Positions 10,762 through 24,323 are shown, numbered from the stretch's first letter. The stretch is 41,316 nt of DNA from Mesostigma viride (GCA_009746045.1 RPFO01000448.1:901501-942816), one strand, 5' to 3'. Notes: a model not told the origin generated them from the letters alone. Numbers and translations: made by a program.

Positions 10762-13700
10762 ATGGGGGTTCCGTTGACATCAGGTCTTGAACATTCTCCA
10801 GAACAGCCAAGAGTCGAGGTTGTGTTTACAAATTTGTCGAGGTAAGCAGAACTCTCGGATGTATGTAGTTGAGCACGGCTTTTGAATCTCAGAGCACTTG
10901 TTGACCAGTCGCTGTAAGCCCACCATTAACGAGGACAATCTGTTCGGCCAATTCGTCCTGTCTTACGGGATTCACGCGCCACATGTGCACTGCACGTAAT
11001 TTATATATGCAGCTGGGAATCGAGAAAAGGCTTGCCTTGGTGTCATGCTTTGCCTGTTAGGAAGGGTACGCATCGCTTGCGCGGGATGTAGCATGACTAT
11101 ATCAGCGTTCTTCCTGTCTAACCCCAAGCGACCAAACATGTAGTTAGCTTGTAAACTGGGAACCGGGAGACTGTGCTGGTAACCTCCTTAACTGATGGGC
11201 ACGATTCCCCCCTTCTGTGTAAGCAGAATGAGGGTCTTACTGACGAGGGTTTCACGGTGGCTCATGATGTGCAAATGGACATGGCTTGGATGCTGCGTAC
11301 GCTGGTTGGTTCACCAAACCCTATTGGATGCTGACCTCCCACATGCTTCTTTGTAACATGGTCTAATTTTGTGCCATGCAGTTTCCAGAAGCGCACCCTT
11401 TTGGAGGCAGTTGACGACTGGCTTGCGTCTGTCAAGAAGCCGCAGGTAACCAGTTAAAATCTAAAGCCATTTTTGCTGCCTTGATTGCTTTCATCTCCTT
11501 CTATGTATGCCTGTGCACGTGTGCTTCGCATGCATGGGCCAGGCTATGTAGTTGGCTGCAGAAACTAGGGAGCTGAAGCAGCTTCTCCTCGTGACGCAAA
11601 GAGCGGCACATGGAGGATCAGAATATCAGACGACAAGAACATCAACTCCTTGGTTTGCATTCTATTAGTCTGCATGCTCACCTCAAATCTTCCCGTGCTA
11701 TGGTTCAATCTTTCTACCTATACTTCTGGTACTTACCGACCTACCTACCTGCATGTGTACCAGCTTACCTATGCTGACTGCCCATTCATGACATCTTGTG
11801 CTGGTGGGCATCTGTGATACACCACGTTTACATGTATGTGATCACTCATATGGTCCACAGGCGCTGCCAGTTTTATTGCGGCTACCGATAGGCTTGTTGA
11901 CGCGGCTCCTCATCAAATTGGCTCCTATTTGTTACTTGTCCGTGAAAAGTCCGTTTATTAGCAAGGTTACCTCAGCATGTGGGTGCCTGGCGTGATAGTT
12001 TTGCTGAAAGTAGTTGGCGTGATAGTTTTGCTGAAAGTAGTTGGCGTGATAGTTTTGCTGAAAGCAGCGCACGCAACATCCGTCAACCACTGCCATGCCA
12101 CACGTCCTCACCATCATAAACGAACTCCCTTCCCGTGCCACTCCCATGCTTTGGTAACCCATACGAACATCTAATCGCTGGTGTCGCGATCTTTTTCTTA
12201 TGTAGAAGATAGTGGCTTTGTCATGCTGTTGCTTTTTTTCAGCCAACAGCCATATTCCTGGTTGCGCCTAACTGCCTATGCATGTAACTGCTGCCATCTT
12301 TGTGTACTCCCCCCCCTGTGCTCCCCTCCGCCTCCCTACCCTTTTGCGCTCCTTGGCCGCGCCCCTGCATCCCATGAGCAGTGTTCTGAGGGAGGAGAAA
12401 ATGACGACAGTAGCAGGACACTTGGCACCCTGCCCGGCGACAGCCGGTCTTCTGCGGCGACCAGCCGTGAGTGTGGCTCCATCATGTACCTCCTGCCGTG
12501 CGCCGAGGACGACTCGGCCGAGGGGATGGCCGCAAACACGCCAGTGGCCAATGGGACCGAGGGCGGTCGCGATGTGAGCGTGGATGGGGACGCGGAGACC
12601 TCGAGGATGCTAGCAGAGAGCCATGGGAACGCTGCTGCGGGGGATGGTGAGGATGATGTCATCATGGTTGTCTCCAGCCCGTCGAGTGGGGGCGAGATGG
12701 CAGAAACCACTCACCGCGGGGTCAAGCGCGCGCATGACGTGGGTGAGTCGTGCTGTCCACGCCCATGCGCGTGCGTCCTGCCAGTCACTAGTCAGCTACT
12801 GACCAGGCTTGGTTCGGTTGGTGTACAGGGATCTGGCAATTCCTAATTTTGTGGCATGCACAAAGTGCACCTCAGCCTTCAGCAAGACGTTCATTCTCCA
12901 TTATTTCATCGATCTGGGCTTGTTTACGATTGCAACTCTGGTTTTAAAGCAGATGAGTGCTCCATGGGAGCTTCTGCCCAAGGAGACTCGGTGCCAGCTG
13001 GCGCCGGCCTAGCGCGCCGCGGGACCTGCGCAAATACGGCTCGTGCCAACGGGGTCAAGCCACTTCTCTCAGCCGCCACGCAAGCTACCCCTGCCGACGT
13101 AGAGCTCGTGGCGCCCGGTGTCGAGCCGGTGAGTTTCTCGATCGACCTGCCGCCCCGCAGGGGCAGCCAGGGCGGCGCGAGAGAAGACAACGCTGTTACG
13201 GTGGTCAGTGTGGCCGCAACGTCCTTCAACGCCGCGTTCGAGAAGCTTGGCGATGTGCCGTTGTATGGGCGCTCGTGGATGCTCAAGAAGTGCACGCCGC
13301 CACTGCCAGGTGCCGGCCTCCTGAACGGTAATGACGCATCGCTGGCGTCAGGGGCCGACCAGGCGACAAGTAGCAGCAGCATCAGCATCTTGGAAGGGCT
13401 AAAGGTAAGCTTCTTCCTTTCATAAATGGACAAGAAGAGGCATGTGTTCCCCTCCCATCCGCTGACTTCCATAGCACCTCATGGCTCATGGGCTAGTAGC
13501 GCAATAGGACAAGGTGCTGTGCCCAGCACGCCCTCAGCAGGCGCTCTTGCCGGTCCCATAAGTAAGTACTTGCGTGTCATGCGCATGGGCGTGCCACGGA
13601 GTACTATGCTAGTCTCATTAGAAAATAATTACAGGAAAGTTACAAATATCGTCTGCATCTTGCCGGTCCCATGGGCCTTCATGGTTTGGCAGATTGCAGA

Positions 13701-16700
13701 TGCATGCGCCTGCTGTCTCTGGCCAAGTTTCTGATCCGCTTGTAAGGACGTTCTGCCATGGTGCGCACGCCATGATCTTTTTTTTTATCGTGAACATGCG
13801 TGCAGTCATTTTGCGTACGAGATGCTTTTGATGCTAGCATCTTCCTAGTGACCATCATGCAACAGGGTGCATTATGATTTGCCCACAATCTGCGTGCTGG
13901 CAGTACTGCTGCCTTGCCTTGTTAGGGGGTCGCCTTGTGACGCAGTTTGGGAATGTCCTCTGTTGGCATGTGAGGCATAAAGTCTCCCGTCGTCCCTTCT
14001 GACTTTGACATCGTGAGGGTTGTACCCTACTTACACGTGCATATCCCATCACCAGGTGCTGCCTCCCATGGCCTACGTGGACACGGGCGCCGCGGCTGCC
14101 AGCAGCAGCCCCTCTCCGTCCTCCTTCACGTGGGTGTCCATGGGCGCGTCCAAGCAGGGCAGCTGCTTCAACTGCGGCTCGTACGGGCACCAGCTGGGTG
14201 ACTGCACGCGCCCCAGGGACGCGGAAGCCATCCGGGAAGCCAAGGAGAGGATGCAGGCAGGGAGGGAGGCATGGTCTGGTGGTCGGTAAGTAGCATGCGT
14301 GCCAATGACTGCGTACCGTAAGCAGCAGTGTGCATGGGTGAGCATGCACAGGGAGATGTCAGGGGGGATGTCCGACGCATTCATTGGCACGCATTCACTG
14401 GAACGCATTCACTGGAACGCATTCATGGGCACGCATTCTCTGGCTATTCTTGGGAGGATTTTGCAACAGTCGGAAAATCCCTCCCGTTTTCCTGACTAGT
14501 AGATTTCGCAGTCACTATGGGTAACATGAGAGTACAGGCAGAATAAGAGCAGCAGACAGGTTCCAGGGTGTGCACTCTCCTTGGTTGATTTTGGAGTTGA
14601 TAACTTTGGAGAAGTCATGAATGCCCAAACACGCAGCAGATACTGACGACGTTGGGTCCCGCCTTCTTGTCGCTTTCAACTCCCCGCTAGCCACTCCATC
14701 GGAAACAAGTGATGGCAGCGAGCATCAGCCCATTGGTTGGCATTGGTTTTCCCCATGGACGCTTCTCTCGTCTCAAGATCCAGAGTGTCCCTGTCTGGCT
14801 GTGCCCTGTTGCAGGTACTATGAGGGCAACGCGTTTGGGGACCTGGTACCAGGCCAGTTGTCGGCAACATTACGCGAAGCCCTCGGCATCAAGGTGCGGC
14901 CCTGTGGCCCTCGCAGGAGGTTGCGGCTCGCCTTGTTTGCTGTCTGTGCGAATCTTCCGGTACCGCATGCCTGCACATCCGCCGAGGTTGCCTGTTGTTT
15001 ATGTGAATTTTATTGTTGCCTGTTGTTTATGTGAATTTTATTGTTGACACAGTAGCACTGGCCGTGCTTGATTGCATGCATTTATTGTGTTATGAGCTCT
15101 GCTCCAACTTGCTCCTGCGTCTGTCTGTAGCTTGCCAGGTTTTTCAACAGTTGGCAGCTCGTCAACAAATGAGGAAACCAATGCTATGCAGAAAGAAAAG
15201 ATAAGAGATAAGAGATGAGATAAGAGATAAGAGATCAGATAAAAGGGTATACATATAGTAGTACGAGGTTTATGTTGCGATGACTGCCAGCTGGGTTGAA
15301 GTATATCGTATGGAATGTTTAGGAGTCGACCGTGCCTGTGGCTGCAATTGCACCATCAAGCGATGCTAGACATCACCGTCAGGTGCGCCCCCTAAACCGG
15401 GATATTATCCATTGTAAATAGTAGTAGGTCATTTTTTAGGTTAGGCTTTCGTTACTTTTGTGAAAGTTACTTCAGTGAACTTCTCTGCTTTTGCTTGCCA
15501 TTAAACTTTATGTTCTGCATTTCCTTCCATTTCCGCAATATCTGTACCCGCTGCTATTGCATTCAGGCATGCTAAGTACTCCTAGTAAGTTATGCCTAAC
15601 CCCTAACTGTTTACCCCTCCTACTAAGGTATGTCTGCAATCCCTGTGTGTAACTCTATCCGATGACTAGGCTGGTCCCAGCCATGTGCTGTTGATATTAC
15701 TTGCTCGTGTTTCGTTGCGGCAGCACATGACCATGTTGGCTTATACGCACACATATGCACGCACCCCCATCCTTTCTTTGTCTTCTGAAATATCGCAAGC
15801 ATATTCATGCTTACTATGCGTGCGCACTTTATTTTCCAAAACATGTATTGAAGCAAAAGATCAGCTCAGTTTTCAACCTGCCAGGCAGGCCACACATAAT
15901 CCAGCAAGCTGGGTGCAGCTCCAGATGAATCCCATCGCCCTCTTAGATATCTCATCAGTTTTCTAAACACTCCTGTACCGGGCACGGTCTCACTCGGAAG
16001 CACCTATGCGGTCATCCTTCTTGCGAGCTTGTATCAAATTGCAGCATTTGTGCACTTTGCTTTACATGCATTCTTGTGGGTCCTCCACAGGATGAGGGGG
16101 CTCCACCACCTTGGGCTGGTCGTCTCCGGGAGCTGGGCTATCCACCAGGATACTTTGGTGCGTGGTGGATTCAAGTCAGTCACCAGGCTCTCTAATTTAC
16201 ACATGGGCGAGGCCAGTGTCATGACCGCCTATAGGAGACTTTCTATTGGGAAAACCTCTATTGGCACTTCAACTTGTGTCACAACTCGGTAGGGAGCTTA
16301 GGCGAATTGCTATATCGCAACCTAGCTGGTTAAACAGAGGGATCCAGCAGTTTCTCAAGTTAAGTCTCCCGCAACACAGGGTTCAGGCGGCAAGCTTTTC
16401 TTCATATCATAACCATGCATGAACTGGAAACTACTGTGGCTGCTCATGAGCATTTGCTCGCGCGATCAAACCTATGCTCCCGCCACCCCGTAGCCCGAAT
16501 ATCCTGTTATTGGATGCTTCCATGCGCATGCGTGCACGCGTGCGGTCTCCTGCTTGGTCATCTGCGGACAAAGACGTGCATGGGTGCCTGGCTCACGTGG
16601 GTTGCTGTGTTGGCCACTTTGACACCGGATGTGACCATCTGCACGTGCAAAAACATGTGGCGCGCAGCTGACAATCCTATCCACCAGCTGCCTGCGTCGG

Positions 16701-18992
16701 GCCTTGAGATCATCCACGGCGACGAGGCAGATGAGGAGAGGGGTGAAGGGGCAGACCAGACAGGGAGCCGACAGCATGAGGGGGCACCAGCTCGGGGACA
16801 GGGGGGGGTTGGGAAGGGAGAAGTAAGAGGACTTGGAGATGATGGACAAGAAATCGACGAGGAAGGGGAAGTGGACGCCGCCAGGCCCCGCAAACGTCGT
16901 CGTTTGGAAGGGCAGGCGGATGTCAAGGAGGGGCCTCCAACGGATTCCAGGAAATATATGGCACTCTTTCCAGGGTTAAATGCGCCGTTTCCACAGGTTG
17001 GTGTGGTTGACACCTCCATGCGCATAGAACTTAACAATTGAAGTTGTACGAAAGTTTTAGTACCGAATTCCTGACAACGTTTATATTTTTAGTAGGTGTG
17101 CCCTTCGTACAGTAAGATTAGAACAAGGGCGTACGGCCATAGTCACAGCAATCCACGCAGGCCCATGCCAGCGCATGTGCCCCCTGTAGAAGTAGGCCTG
17201 GCGGCACACATGGCTGGTTCTATCACCCGCAAGCATGGCAAGAGTGTCAATCATCATCAAGTGTTCTCAGATCCATTCTTGAATCCTATCACTATATGAA
17301 TGGATCAATCCCCCTTGCATGTGGCACCACCCCTCACGGTGTTGTCAGTGGCACTGCAATCGTGCCACACGTGTGGAAGTGTGATTTTTCATTGGTCATG
17401 GTTGGGTTGAGTGAGCATAATCACCGCATACATGCCTTGCAAGATCAAGGCAGGGATTGGTGCAGGAGGCGTGCTTGTGGGATGTGCTAGAGGGCATCCC
17501 ACTATGCGACAATCTCCTGATTGCAAACGACAGCTTGGTTGGGATTCAATCATGCGACCTTGAATTTGTGTTCCCAGACACATGCCCATGGCTGCATCCT
17601 TTTGCCAGAGCCTAATCCATTGCCCTCACATCTCTGTGCTGCCACTTTATAATCCCTAATACCTTCTGGCAGGGATGGGAGGAGTGGTGGGAACGAGCCA
17701 CCGGCATCTCAAGGCACAGTATCCCCCACCAGGAAGACGCCGCTGCACCCACGGCATGCCGTGAAGCCGAAACCGACGCGGGTGCCCCCAAACCTTTGCC
17801 TTCCAGCGCAGTCGCTGCCGCTGTCGCCGCCGCAAACGCTGCCATCGGTGGTGTTGCTCACACTGCCGGTGGCGTGAACAACGGACACCTCAGGGATGCG
17901 GCCAGGGATGGGCCCGTGCCTCGACACGGACACAGCATGCCCTTGGGAGAGGACCAGGGGGTATTTGACAGGAAGACGCGGGGCCTCCCTGTCCACAAGT
18001 CCATCAGCAGTCCGGCCTTCCCCAGCCCTAACGAAGCCGACGTGGGCGAGAGCAGGCATGCCTTCCATGATGCCTGCCTGGTGACGGATGAAGGCCGCCA
18101 TGTGGAGCGATGGGGCGCCTCCATGCCACCCAGGGAGGATGACAGGGGCTCCTTGGGCCACGGGACACCCCCCATAGAGCGGATGCCTTCCAAGGATGGT
18201 TATTGGGTGGACCGTGCAGCAATGTCGTCCGAGTCTTCTCGCGATTTTGGGGGTGCCAGGTGGGAGGGTGGGTCCCACACGCCACGCACGCCGCATGCGC
18301 CGCACTCCCCGCACATGGGGCATGGTAACCAGCTTCCTCTTTCACGAAGTGCCCCGGGCGTGGGGGGTGACAGTTACTGGGCTGGCAGGGCTGGCAGGGA
18401 TGACAGGGTCAGGGAAGGCAGGGCGGAAGGAAATTTCCAGGGCAGGGTGGACAGTGTTTTCCAGGGGTCACCGTCATTGCATCAACCAAGTTGGGAGGAT
18501 GGGGAATCCGCGGGCGGTTCAGGCCACCGGTCGTCATTGCGTGGGGCTCCAGGAAATTTTGTGCCCCGGGAGAGCCCACGAGGAGGGGAGGAGATGCGTC
18601 GAGAAGATGCTTTCGTGCACGCAGACCAGAGGGCGCGATCGTCACCCTGGCAACCCTCTCCGCGCTGGGAGGAGGGGCTGCGAGGTACGCCGCAGAGTGC
18701 AGGTCCGTCGCCAAGGTGGCGGCATGGGGACTTGCCGCTGCATGACAGCCCATTTCCCAACTTGCCCGACGGCCCTGCCCCGTATACCCCGCCCTTGCCG
18801 AGGGAGAGCCCGCGTTTCAGCGAGCACGCATCCCAGTTCCGGAGTCCATACCCTGTCCTTCCCAGCTATCCTCCGCCGGAGACGCCGCCCCCCCCTGCGC
18901 ACAGCCCTGGCTTTGAGTTGCGGGAGCATATTCACAGGGTGAGGGGTGGCGGCTATGGCAACAATGCAGCCGACAATGTCAGGATGTACTAG
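10762..18992 (+). CDS. ZCCHC8: ZCCHC8 homologue: CCHC zinc knuckle plus PSP domain, nuclear RNA surveillance
   Basis: Exons in phase: 10762-10841, 11382-11445, 11552-11652, 12243-12742, 12950-13404, 14056-14285, 14815-14893, 16091-16157, 16668-16996, 17673-18992. The N terminus (VEVVFTNLS then FQKRTLLEAVDDWLASV) resembles the conserved start of ZCCHC8. Exon 6 carries the CX2CX4HX4C knuckle CFNCGSYGHQLGDC (14164-14205). Exons 7-8 form the PSP domain (PGQLSATLREALGI, then RLRELGYPPGYF). Exon 9 has acidic stretches, a basic nuclear signal (RPRKRRR) and FPGLNAPFPQ. Exon 10 adds a 439-residue low-complexity Pro/Ser/Gly/Arg tail. In animals ZCCHC8 scaffolds the NEXT complex with the MTR4 helicase and an RNA-binding partner, feeding RNAs to the nuclear exosome. 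The same role here is inferred. The weak points are the exon 3/4 junction (an alternative acceptor at 12382 pairs with a donor after 11590) and the 3' end. Confidence 0.85.
11989..12067. repeat. 27-bp tandem repeat, 3 copies
   Basis: Three tandem copies of a unit beginning GGCGTGATAGTTTTGCTGAA, in an intron of the ZCCHC8-like gene. The last copy is slightly changed at its end. Confidence 0.92.
14377..14441. repeat. 15-bp imperfect repeat (GGAACGCATTCACT-type)
   Basis: About four units of a 15-16 bp motif containing ACGCATTCA with GGCACG/GGAACG alternation, in an intron downstream of the zinc-knuckle exon. Confidence 0.8.
14994..15048. repeat. 25-bp direct duplication
   Basis: Two adjacent copies of a segment beginning TGTTTATGTGAATTTTATTG, in the intron after the first PSP exon. 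Confidence 0.85.
15196..15245. repeat. GATAAGA/GATGAGA tandem repeat
   Basis: Short purine-rich tandem units (GATAAGA, with GATGAGA and GATCAGA variants) within the same long intron (14894-16090), where no other gene is seen. Confidence 0.85.
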
Positions 18993-19166
18993 AGAGCTAG
19001 GTGCCAAAAAGGGTTGTGAAAGGTGCGCACGCGGTCTGCTCCTGTGTAGATTCTGGACAGCAGGTGGTAGCCTTTGCGAACTAGATTGCAAGACAAGCAA
19101 TGCTGGAGTTGGCATGTGTATGATCTCATACTAACCTGACCATGTTTACCTCGTCTGCCATTACAG

Positions 19167-19204
19167 TAGAGGACAGCTCGGATGAGGATTACATCCCCAT
19201 CTAG
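19167..19204 (+). other. Possible terminal exon of the ZCCHC8-like gene (acidic tail)
   Basis: A good acceptor (TTACAG) precedes a segment that in one frame reads VEDSSDEDYIPI then TAG. A TGTAA lies at 19253-19257. The strong donor after 18942 (CACAGG/GTGAGG) would splice straight into a TAG. A weaker donor seven bases later (AGGG/GTGGCG) gives the acidic tail in frame. Without splicing the gene stops at 18992. Confidence 0.4.
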
Positions 19205-19252
19205 TGCTTAATGGTTGGGGAATGATGCAGACGATATTTGTTTAAACTTTTG

Positions 19253-19257
19253 TGTAA
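19253..19257 (+). terminator. TGTAA polyadenylation signal candidate
   Basis: TGTAA is the usual poly(A) signal in many chlorophytes. This one is about 50 bases beyond the stop of the possible terminal exon, before an A/T-rich stretch. The placement is reasonable but the motif is short. Confidence 0.35.
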
Positions 19258-19542
19258 TTATTTTTTTCTAACGAGATTAGCAGAGTACTCCGTGGCATGC
19301 CTTAGCGCATGACACGCAAGTACTTACTTGACCATGTTTGTGGAGTACATTAAATACTGCCAGCTGGAACTTCCTGCAAGTATTAGTGTCCATCCAACAC
19401 ATGGGCACAGCAAGCTGTATACACATCTCTTTCTTGTGCTAGGATCATTAAGCATGTCGCATGCCCTGCATGGCATACAGAACCGTGTTGGAATGCCACT
19501 GATTCAGTATTGGTGCACTTTGGGTATGTGGCTGTGAAAACG

Positions 19543-20792
<1,250 letters not shown>

Positions 20793-21015
20793 ACGGGCCT
20801 CCGTTGGGAGAGTCACGGGGTACCAACTGTTGAGTAGGCCACCTTTCATCCCTGTTTGATGCACAGCAAGAAGGGGACATGGGACCCCCCCCTTCTCTCG
20901 TTGCCTTGAAAGACAGGCCACAGGTACAATTAAACTGCTTACTGGGAGAGTCTAGCAACTACTGTCGGTGCAATAAAGCTTCGACAGAGCAAAAGCATAG
21001 CAGATCCAGTAGGGC
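20793..21015 (-). mobile_element. Dispersed repeat family, copy 3 (minus; tail = ATTC array)
   Basis: Diverged copy of the element at 22640 and 30065. In order, reading on the plus strand: CCTCCGTTGGGAG..AGTCACGG, then ATCCCTGT..TG.TGCACA, then an A/G-rich AAGGGG, a CAGG..CCACAG segment, and GTGCAATAA. The same landmarks occur in the same order in copies 1 and 2 after reverse complementing. Here the microsatellite tail is the (ATTC)n block. I assign it as a probable 3' end of a retroposed element. Confidence 0.6.
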
Positions 21016-21272
21016 TGCCCCATGGTCCAATGGCCGTGCAGATAGGCTTGGAACTCATGTAGAGGCGCCGCTTTGGGAGAATATAAAGGCCTCTCCCGGA
21101 GCTTGAGGGTATATATGGACATACCCAGGGTTCACCCACAACCCCTAAAAATAAATTTATAAATGTTATACACGCACGCACAATCATTCGCACTATGTGC
21201 CTCTGCAGGACAAGGGGCATGAAAAGGTTTAATTTATGGCAACGAGTGGATGATCAAATTAATCTTTGATCG

Positions 21273-21394
<122 letters not shown>

Positions 21395-22267
21395 TGAGCG
21401 AGAGCTGGGGCGCACATATTGAAGAATTCACATGCACAAATTTCAGGAGCTAGACAAAAGATCGATGTAATGTGTTGTTCTCTACGCATGAGGATTGCGA
21501 CTCAAATGCATATTCTGATCAGGCACTCCGCAAAGGTAAAAACCGTTTGCGCTCAGTGCTGGGCCGCGGAAAACGAGGAAAAACGCGATCTACAAATGAA
21601 TCCGACCGGAATCGAACTGGGGACCAATGCATATGTTTAGCAACAAGAAAATGGCTGACGGCGGTATGGCTGACGGCAGAGTTCAGATCTTTTGCGTCTG
21701 AGCCCCAAATTCGGTCACACCACTTGCATTCGATGCGCCTTTTAAAGACGCACTCGCTCGTATAATCGGTTATGGCTGACACGCAGTATCGAAAAAGTTA
21801 CACACGTGACAAGCAGCTGTGACGACTCCAAGAGCCAAACGAGGTTTGGAAAAGGAGCTTTCCGGCTCCCAGCCCAACCAACTCGCCATCGTCGTTGCCC
21901 AGTCGACTGGGCCCACAAACTCACCGCCAGCAAAACCCTCAGTCGCCATGCAAGCGCTTCACCAGAGCCCAAGAAACCCTGCATGCCACGAAAACAAATG
22001 GAGCCACTTCCTCCCCAGCCACGACTTCTTTTCTTTCAGCGCCTGGCTGGCTCTGACGAGGGAAGAATGCAACGAAAGTTCTTAGCAAAGGAAGGCAAGC
22101 TCATGGGTCACCGGGCGGGCCCATCCACAACGACGCGTGCACAGTACCCTGCGCCTCGCCATCCTGTGCAGCCACTTCCAGCTCACTGAAGCTAGCCGCC
22201 ATCATCGGCTCAGCTCCGCACCCCAGCCCGGCCTGCGCAGCCGGCAGCCACGTCGCCTTCCTTCCTC
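21395..22267. other. Repeat-rich spacer; no secure gene; tRNA-like relic near 21590-21720
   Basis: Several overlapping short ORFs occur with none recognised. On the minus strand, 21605-21615 fits the Pol III B-box pattern loosely (AGTTCGATTCC). About 90 bases upstream is an A-box-like GGGGCTCAGACGC. A 15-bp tandem duplication (ATGGCTGACGGC..) sits between. This may be a decayed tRNA or SINE head; no foldable tRNA is visible. Confidence 0.3.
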
Positions 22268-23126
22268 TGCAAGGATGACATCCGAGTAGTGCTGGAGGAG
22301 CACGTTACCTGGCCGTTGGCCGAGAAGCTGACCTCGCTATACACGATCGACGCTCAACACGGTGGAGGCCCGGGTCTCCAATGTGGAAACCATGCAAGGT
22401 CGTCCACAAGCTCCAACCGCAGTTCACGGCGCTGCACACCGCGGCGCAGGCATCTGAGACGCACGCTGCACTTGTCTCTCGCCTCAACCAGGTGGATCGA
22501 GGGCAAGTGCGGCGTGCTCATGAAGAAGCTTCAAGCCATCACCACCCACATGCACCGAGGCCCTGGCCTCTGACACAGGTTGGCAAAGATAGCGGAGCAG
22601 ACGGCCACCATCGCATCGATCCCAACACTGACAACTTGCCGCCAACGCACGGTACACAACCAGCCATAGCCTCAGCCTAACTAGTCCTAGTACAGCCATG
22701 CTACGCCCTGGCTATGTTCAGATTACCTGCCCACGCTCCTTGCTATGATATGCTCACATGGGTCTTATTGCACCCACAGTTTGCCGGATCGTTAGCCTGT
22801 CCTTTTAGCTAGCCGCTCCCGATTGCAGCTGTGGCATGCCTTTGGCATGAAGGAGACTGGGGGTCTCTGCCCTTTCTCCTGTAGTGCACACACAGGGATT
22901 AAAAGCACTTCGGTGCTCCGTGACTCCCCAACGGGAGCACGAGTTTAATTAATTAAATAATTAATTAATCGCATCCCAGCCACCCCGGCAGGATGCTGGC
23001 CCCTTTCCTATGCGGACCTGCTGCGGACAGCGACCGCCTCAACCACCAACTGAACGCCATCGCTACGATCAAACTCCAGGAGCTTCAAGACCTTGGCCAG
23101 GCACAACAACGGGAGCTAGGCCACTG
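22268..23126 (+). pseudogene. Broken coiled-coil ORF, possibly a retroelement ORF1/gag-like relic
   Basis: Peptide pieces with heptad-like character occur in changing frames: VLEEHVTWPLAEKLTSLYTI, then LNTVEARVSNVETM, then ALHTAAQASETHAALVSRLN, then LAKIAEQTATIASI. Beyond the inserted dispersed repeat comes DRLNHQLNAIATIKLQELQ, ending at a TGA near 23126. Frameshifts and stops separate the pieces. The order and style suggest one former coiled-coil ORF. Assignment to a retroelement is inference from neighbouring repeats; no reverse transcriptase is in the window. Confidence 0.4.
22640..22970 (+). mobile_element. Dispersed repeat family, copy 1 (plus), with 3' hairpin and (TTAA)-type tail
   Basis: About 330 bases matching the reverse complement of 30065-30415 at an estimated 80-85 percent by eye. 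Near the 3' end GTGCTCC and GGGAGCAC form a stem around GTGACTCCCC. An A/T tail of TTAATTAATTAAA type follows (22944-22969). The hairpin plus short-tandem tail resembles the 3' end of non-LTR retrotransposons or SINEs. It interrupts the coiled-coil relic. Confidence 0.75.
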
Positions 23127-23158
23127 ACCGCTTGCTTGCTTGCTTGCTTGGGAGGAAG

Positions 23159-24323
23159 GGAGGAAGGAAGGAAGGAAGGAAGGAAGGAAGGAAGGAAGGA
23201 AGGAAGGAAGGAAGGAAGGAAGGAAGGAAGGAAGGAAGGAAGGAAGGAAGGAAGGAAGGAAGGAAGGAAGGAAGGAAGGAAGGAAGGAAGGAAGGAAGGA
23301 AGGAAGGAAGGAAGGAAGGAAGGAAGGAAGGAAGGAAGGAAGGAAGGAAGGAAGGAAGGAAGGAAGGAAGGAAGGAAGGAAGGAAGGAAGGAAGGAAGGA
23401 AGGAAGGAAGGAAGGAAGGAAGGAAGGAAGGAAGGAAGGAAGGAAGGAAGGAAGGAAGGAAGGAAGGAAGGAAGGAAGGAAGGAAGGAAGGAAGGAAGGA
23501 AGGAAGGAAGGAAGGAAGGAAGGAAGGAAGGAAGGAAGGAAGGAAGGAAGGAAGGAAGGAAGGAAGGAAGGAAGGAAGGAAGGAAGGAAGGAAGGAAGGA
23601 AGGAAGGAAGGAAGGAAGGAAGGAAGGAAGGAAGGAAGGAAGGAAGGAAGGAAGGAAGGAAGGAAGGAAGGAAGGAAGGAAGGAAGGAAGGAAGGAAGGA
23701 AGGAAGGAAGGAAGGAAGGAAGGAAGGAAGGAAGGAAGGAAGGAAGGAAGGAAGGAAGGAAGGAAGGAAGGAAGGAAGGAAGGAAGGAAGGAAGGAAGGA
23801 AGGAAGGAAGGAAGGAAGGAAGGAAGGAAGGAAGGAAGGAAGGAAGGAAGGAAGGAAGGAAGGAAGGAAGGAAGGAAGGAAGGAAGGAAGGAAGGAAGGA
23901 AGGAAGGAAGGAAGGAAGGAAGGAAGGAAGGAAGGAAGGAAGGAAGGAAGGAAGGAAGGAAGGAAGGAAGGAAGGAAGGAAGGAAGGAAGGAAGGAAGGA
24001 AGGAAGGAAGGAAGGAAGGAAGGAAGGAAGGAAGGAAGGAAGGAAGGAAGGAAGGAAGGAAGGAAGGAAGGAAGGAAGGAAGGAAGGAAGGAAGGAAGGA
24101 AGGAAGGAAGGAAGGAAGGAAGGAAGGAAGGAAGGAAGGAAGGAAGGAAGGAAGGAAGGAAGGAAGGAAGGAAGGAAGGAAGGAAGGAAGGAAGGAAGGA
24201 AGGAAGGAAGGAAGGAAGGAAGGAAGGAAGGAAGGAAGGAAGGAAGGAAGGAAGGAAGGAAGGAAGGAAGGAAGGAAGGAAGGAAGGAAGGAAGGAAGGA
24301 AGGAAGGAAGGAAGGAAGGAAGG
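23159..24323. repeat. Perfect (GGAA)n microsatellite, about 291 units (1.17 kb)
   Basis: An uninterrupted GGAA array of about 1165 bases, preceded by a five-unit (GCTT)n at about 23130-23150. No variant unit is visible. Long GRKE and FLPS frames are artefacts. Its length and purity are exceptional and may be limited by assembly. Confidence 0.98.

Noticed and set aside
13478-13561. Extra exon of the ZCCHC8-like gene ending at CCCATAA/GTAAGT
   Set aside because: No acceptor gives phase 0 at both sides without an in-frame stop. Joining 13404 directly to 14056 is in phase.
22944-22970. Helitron 3' end
   Set aside because: A hairpin is present, but the expected CTRR terminus shortly after it is absent; an A/T tandem tail follows instead.
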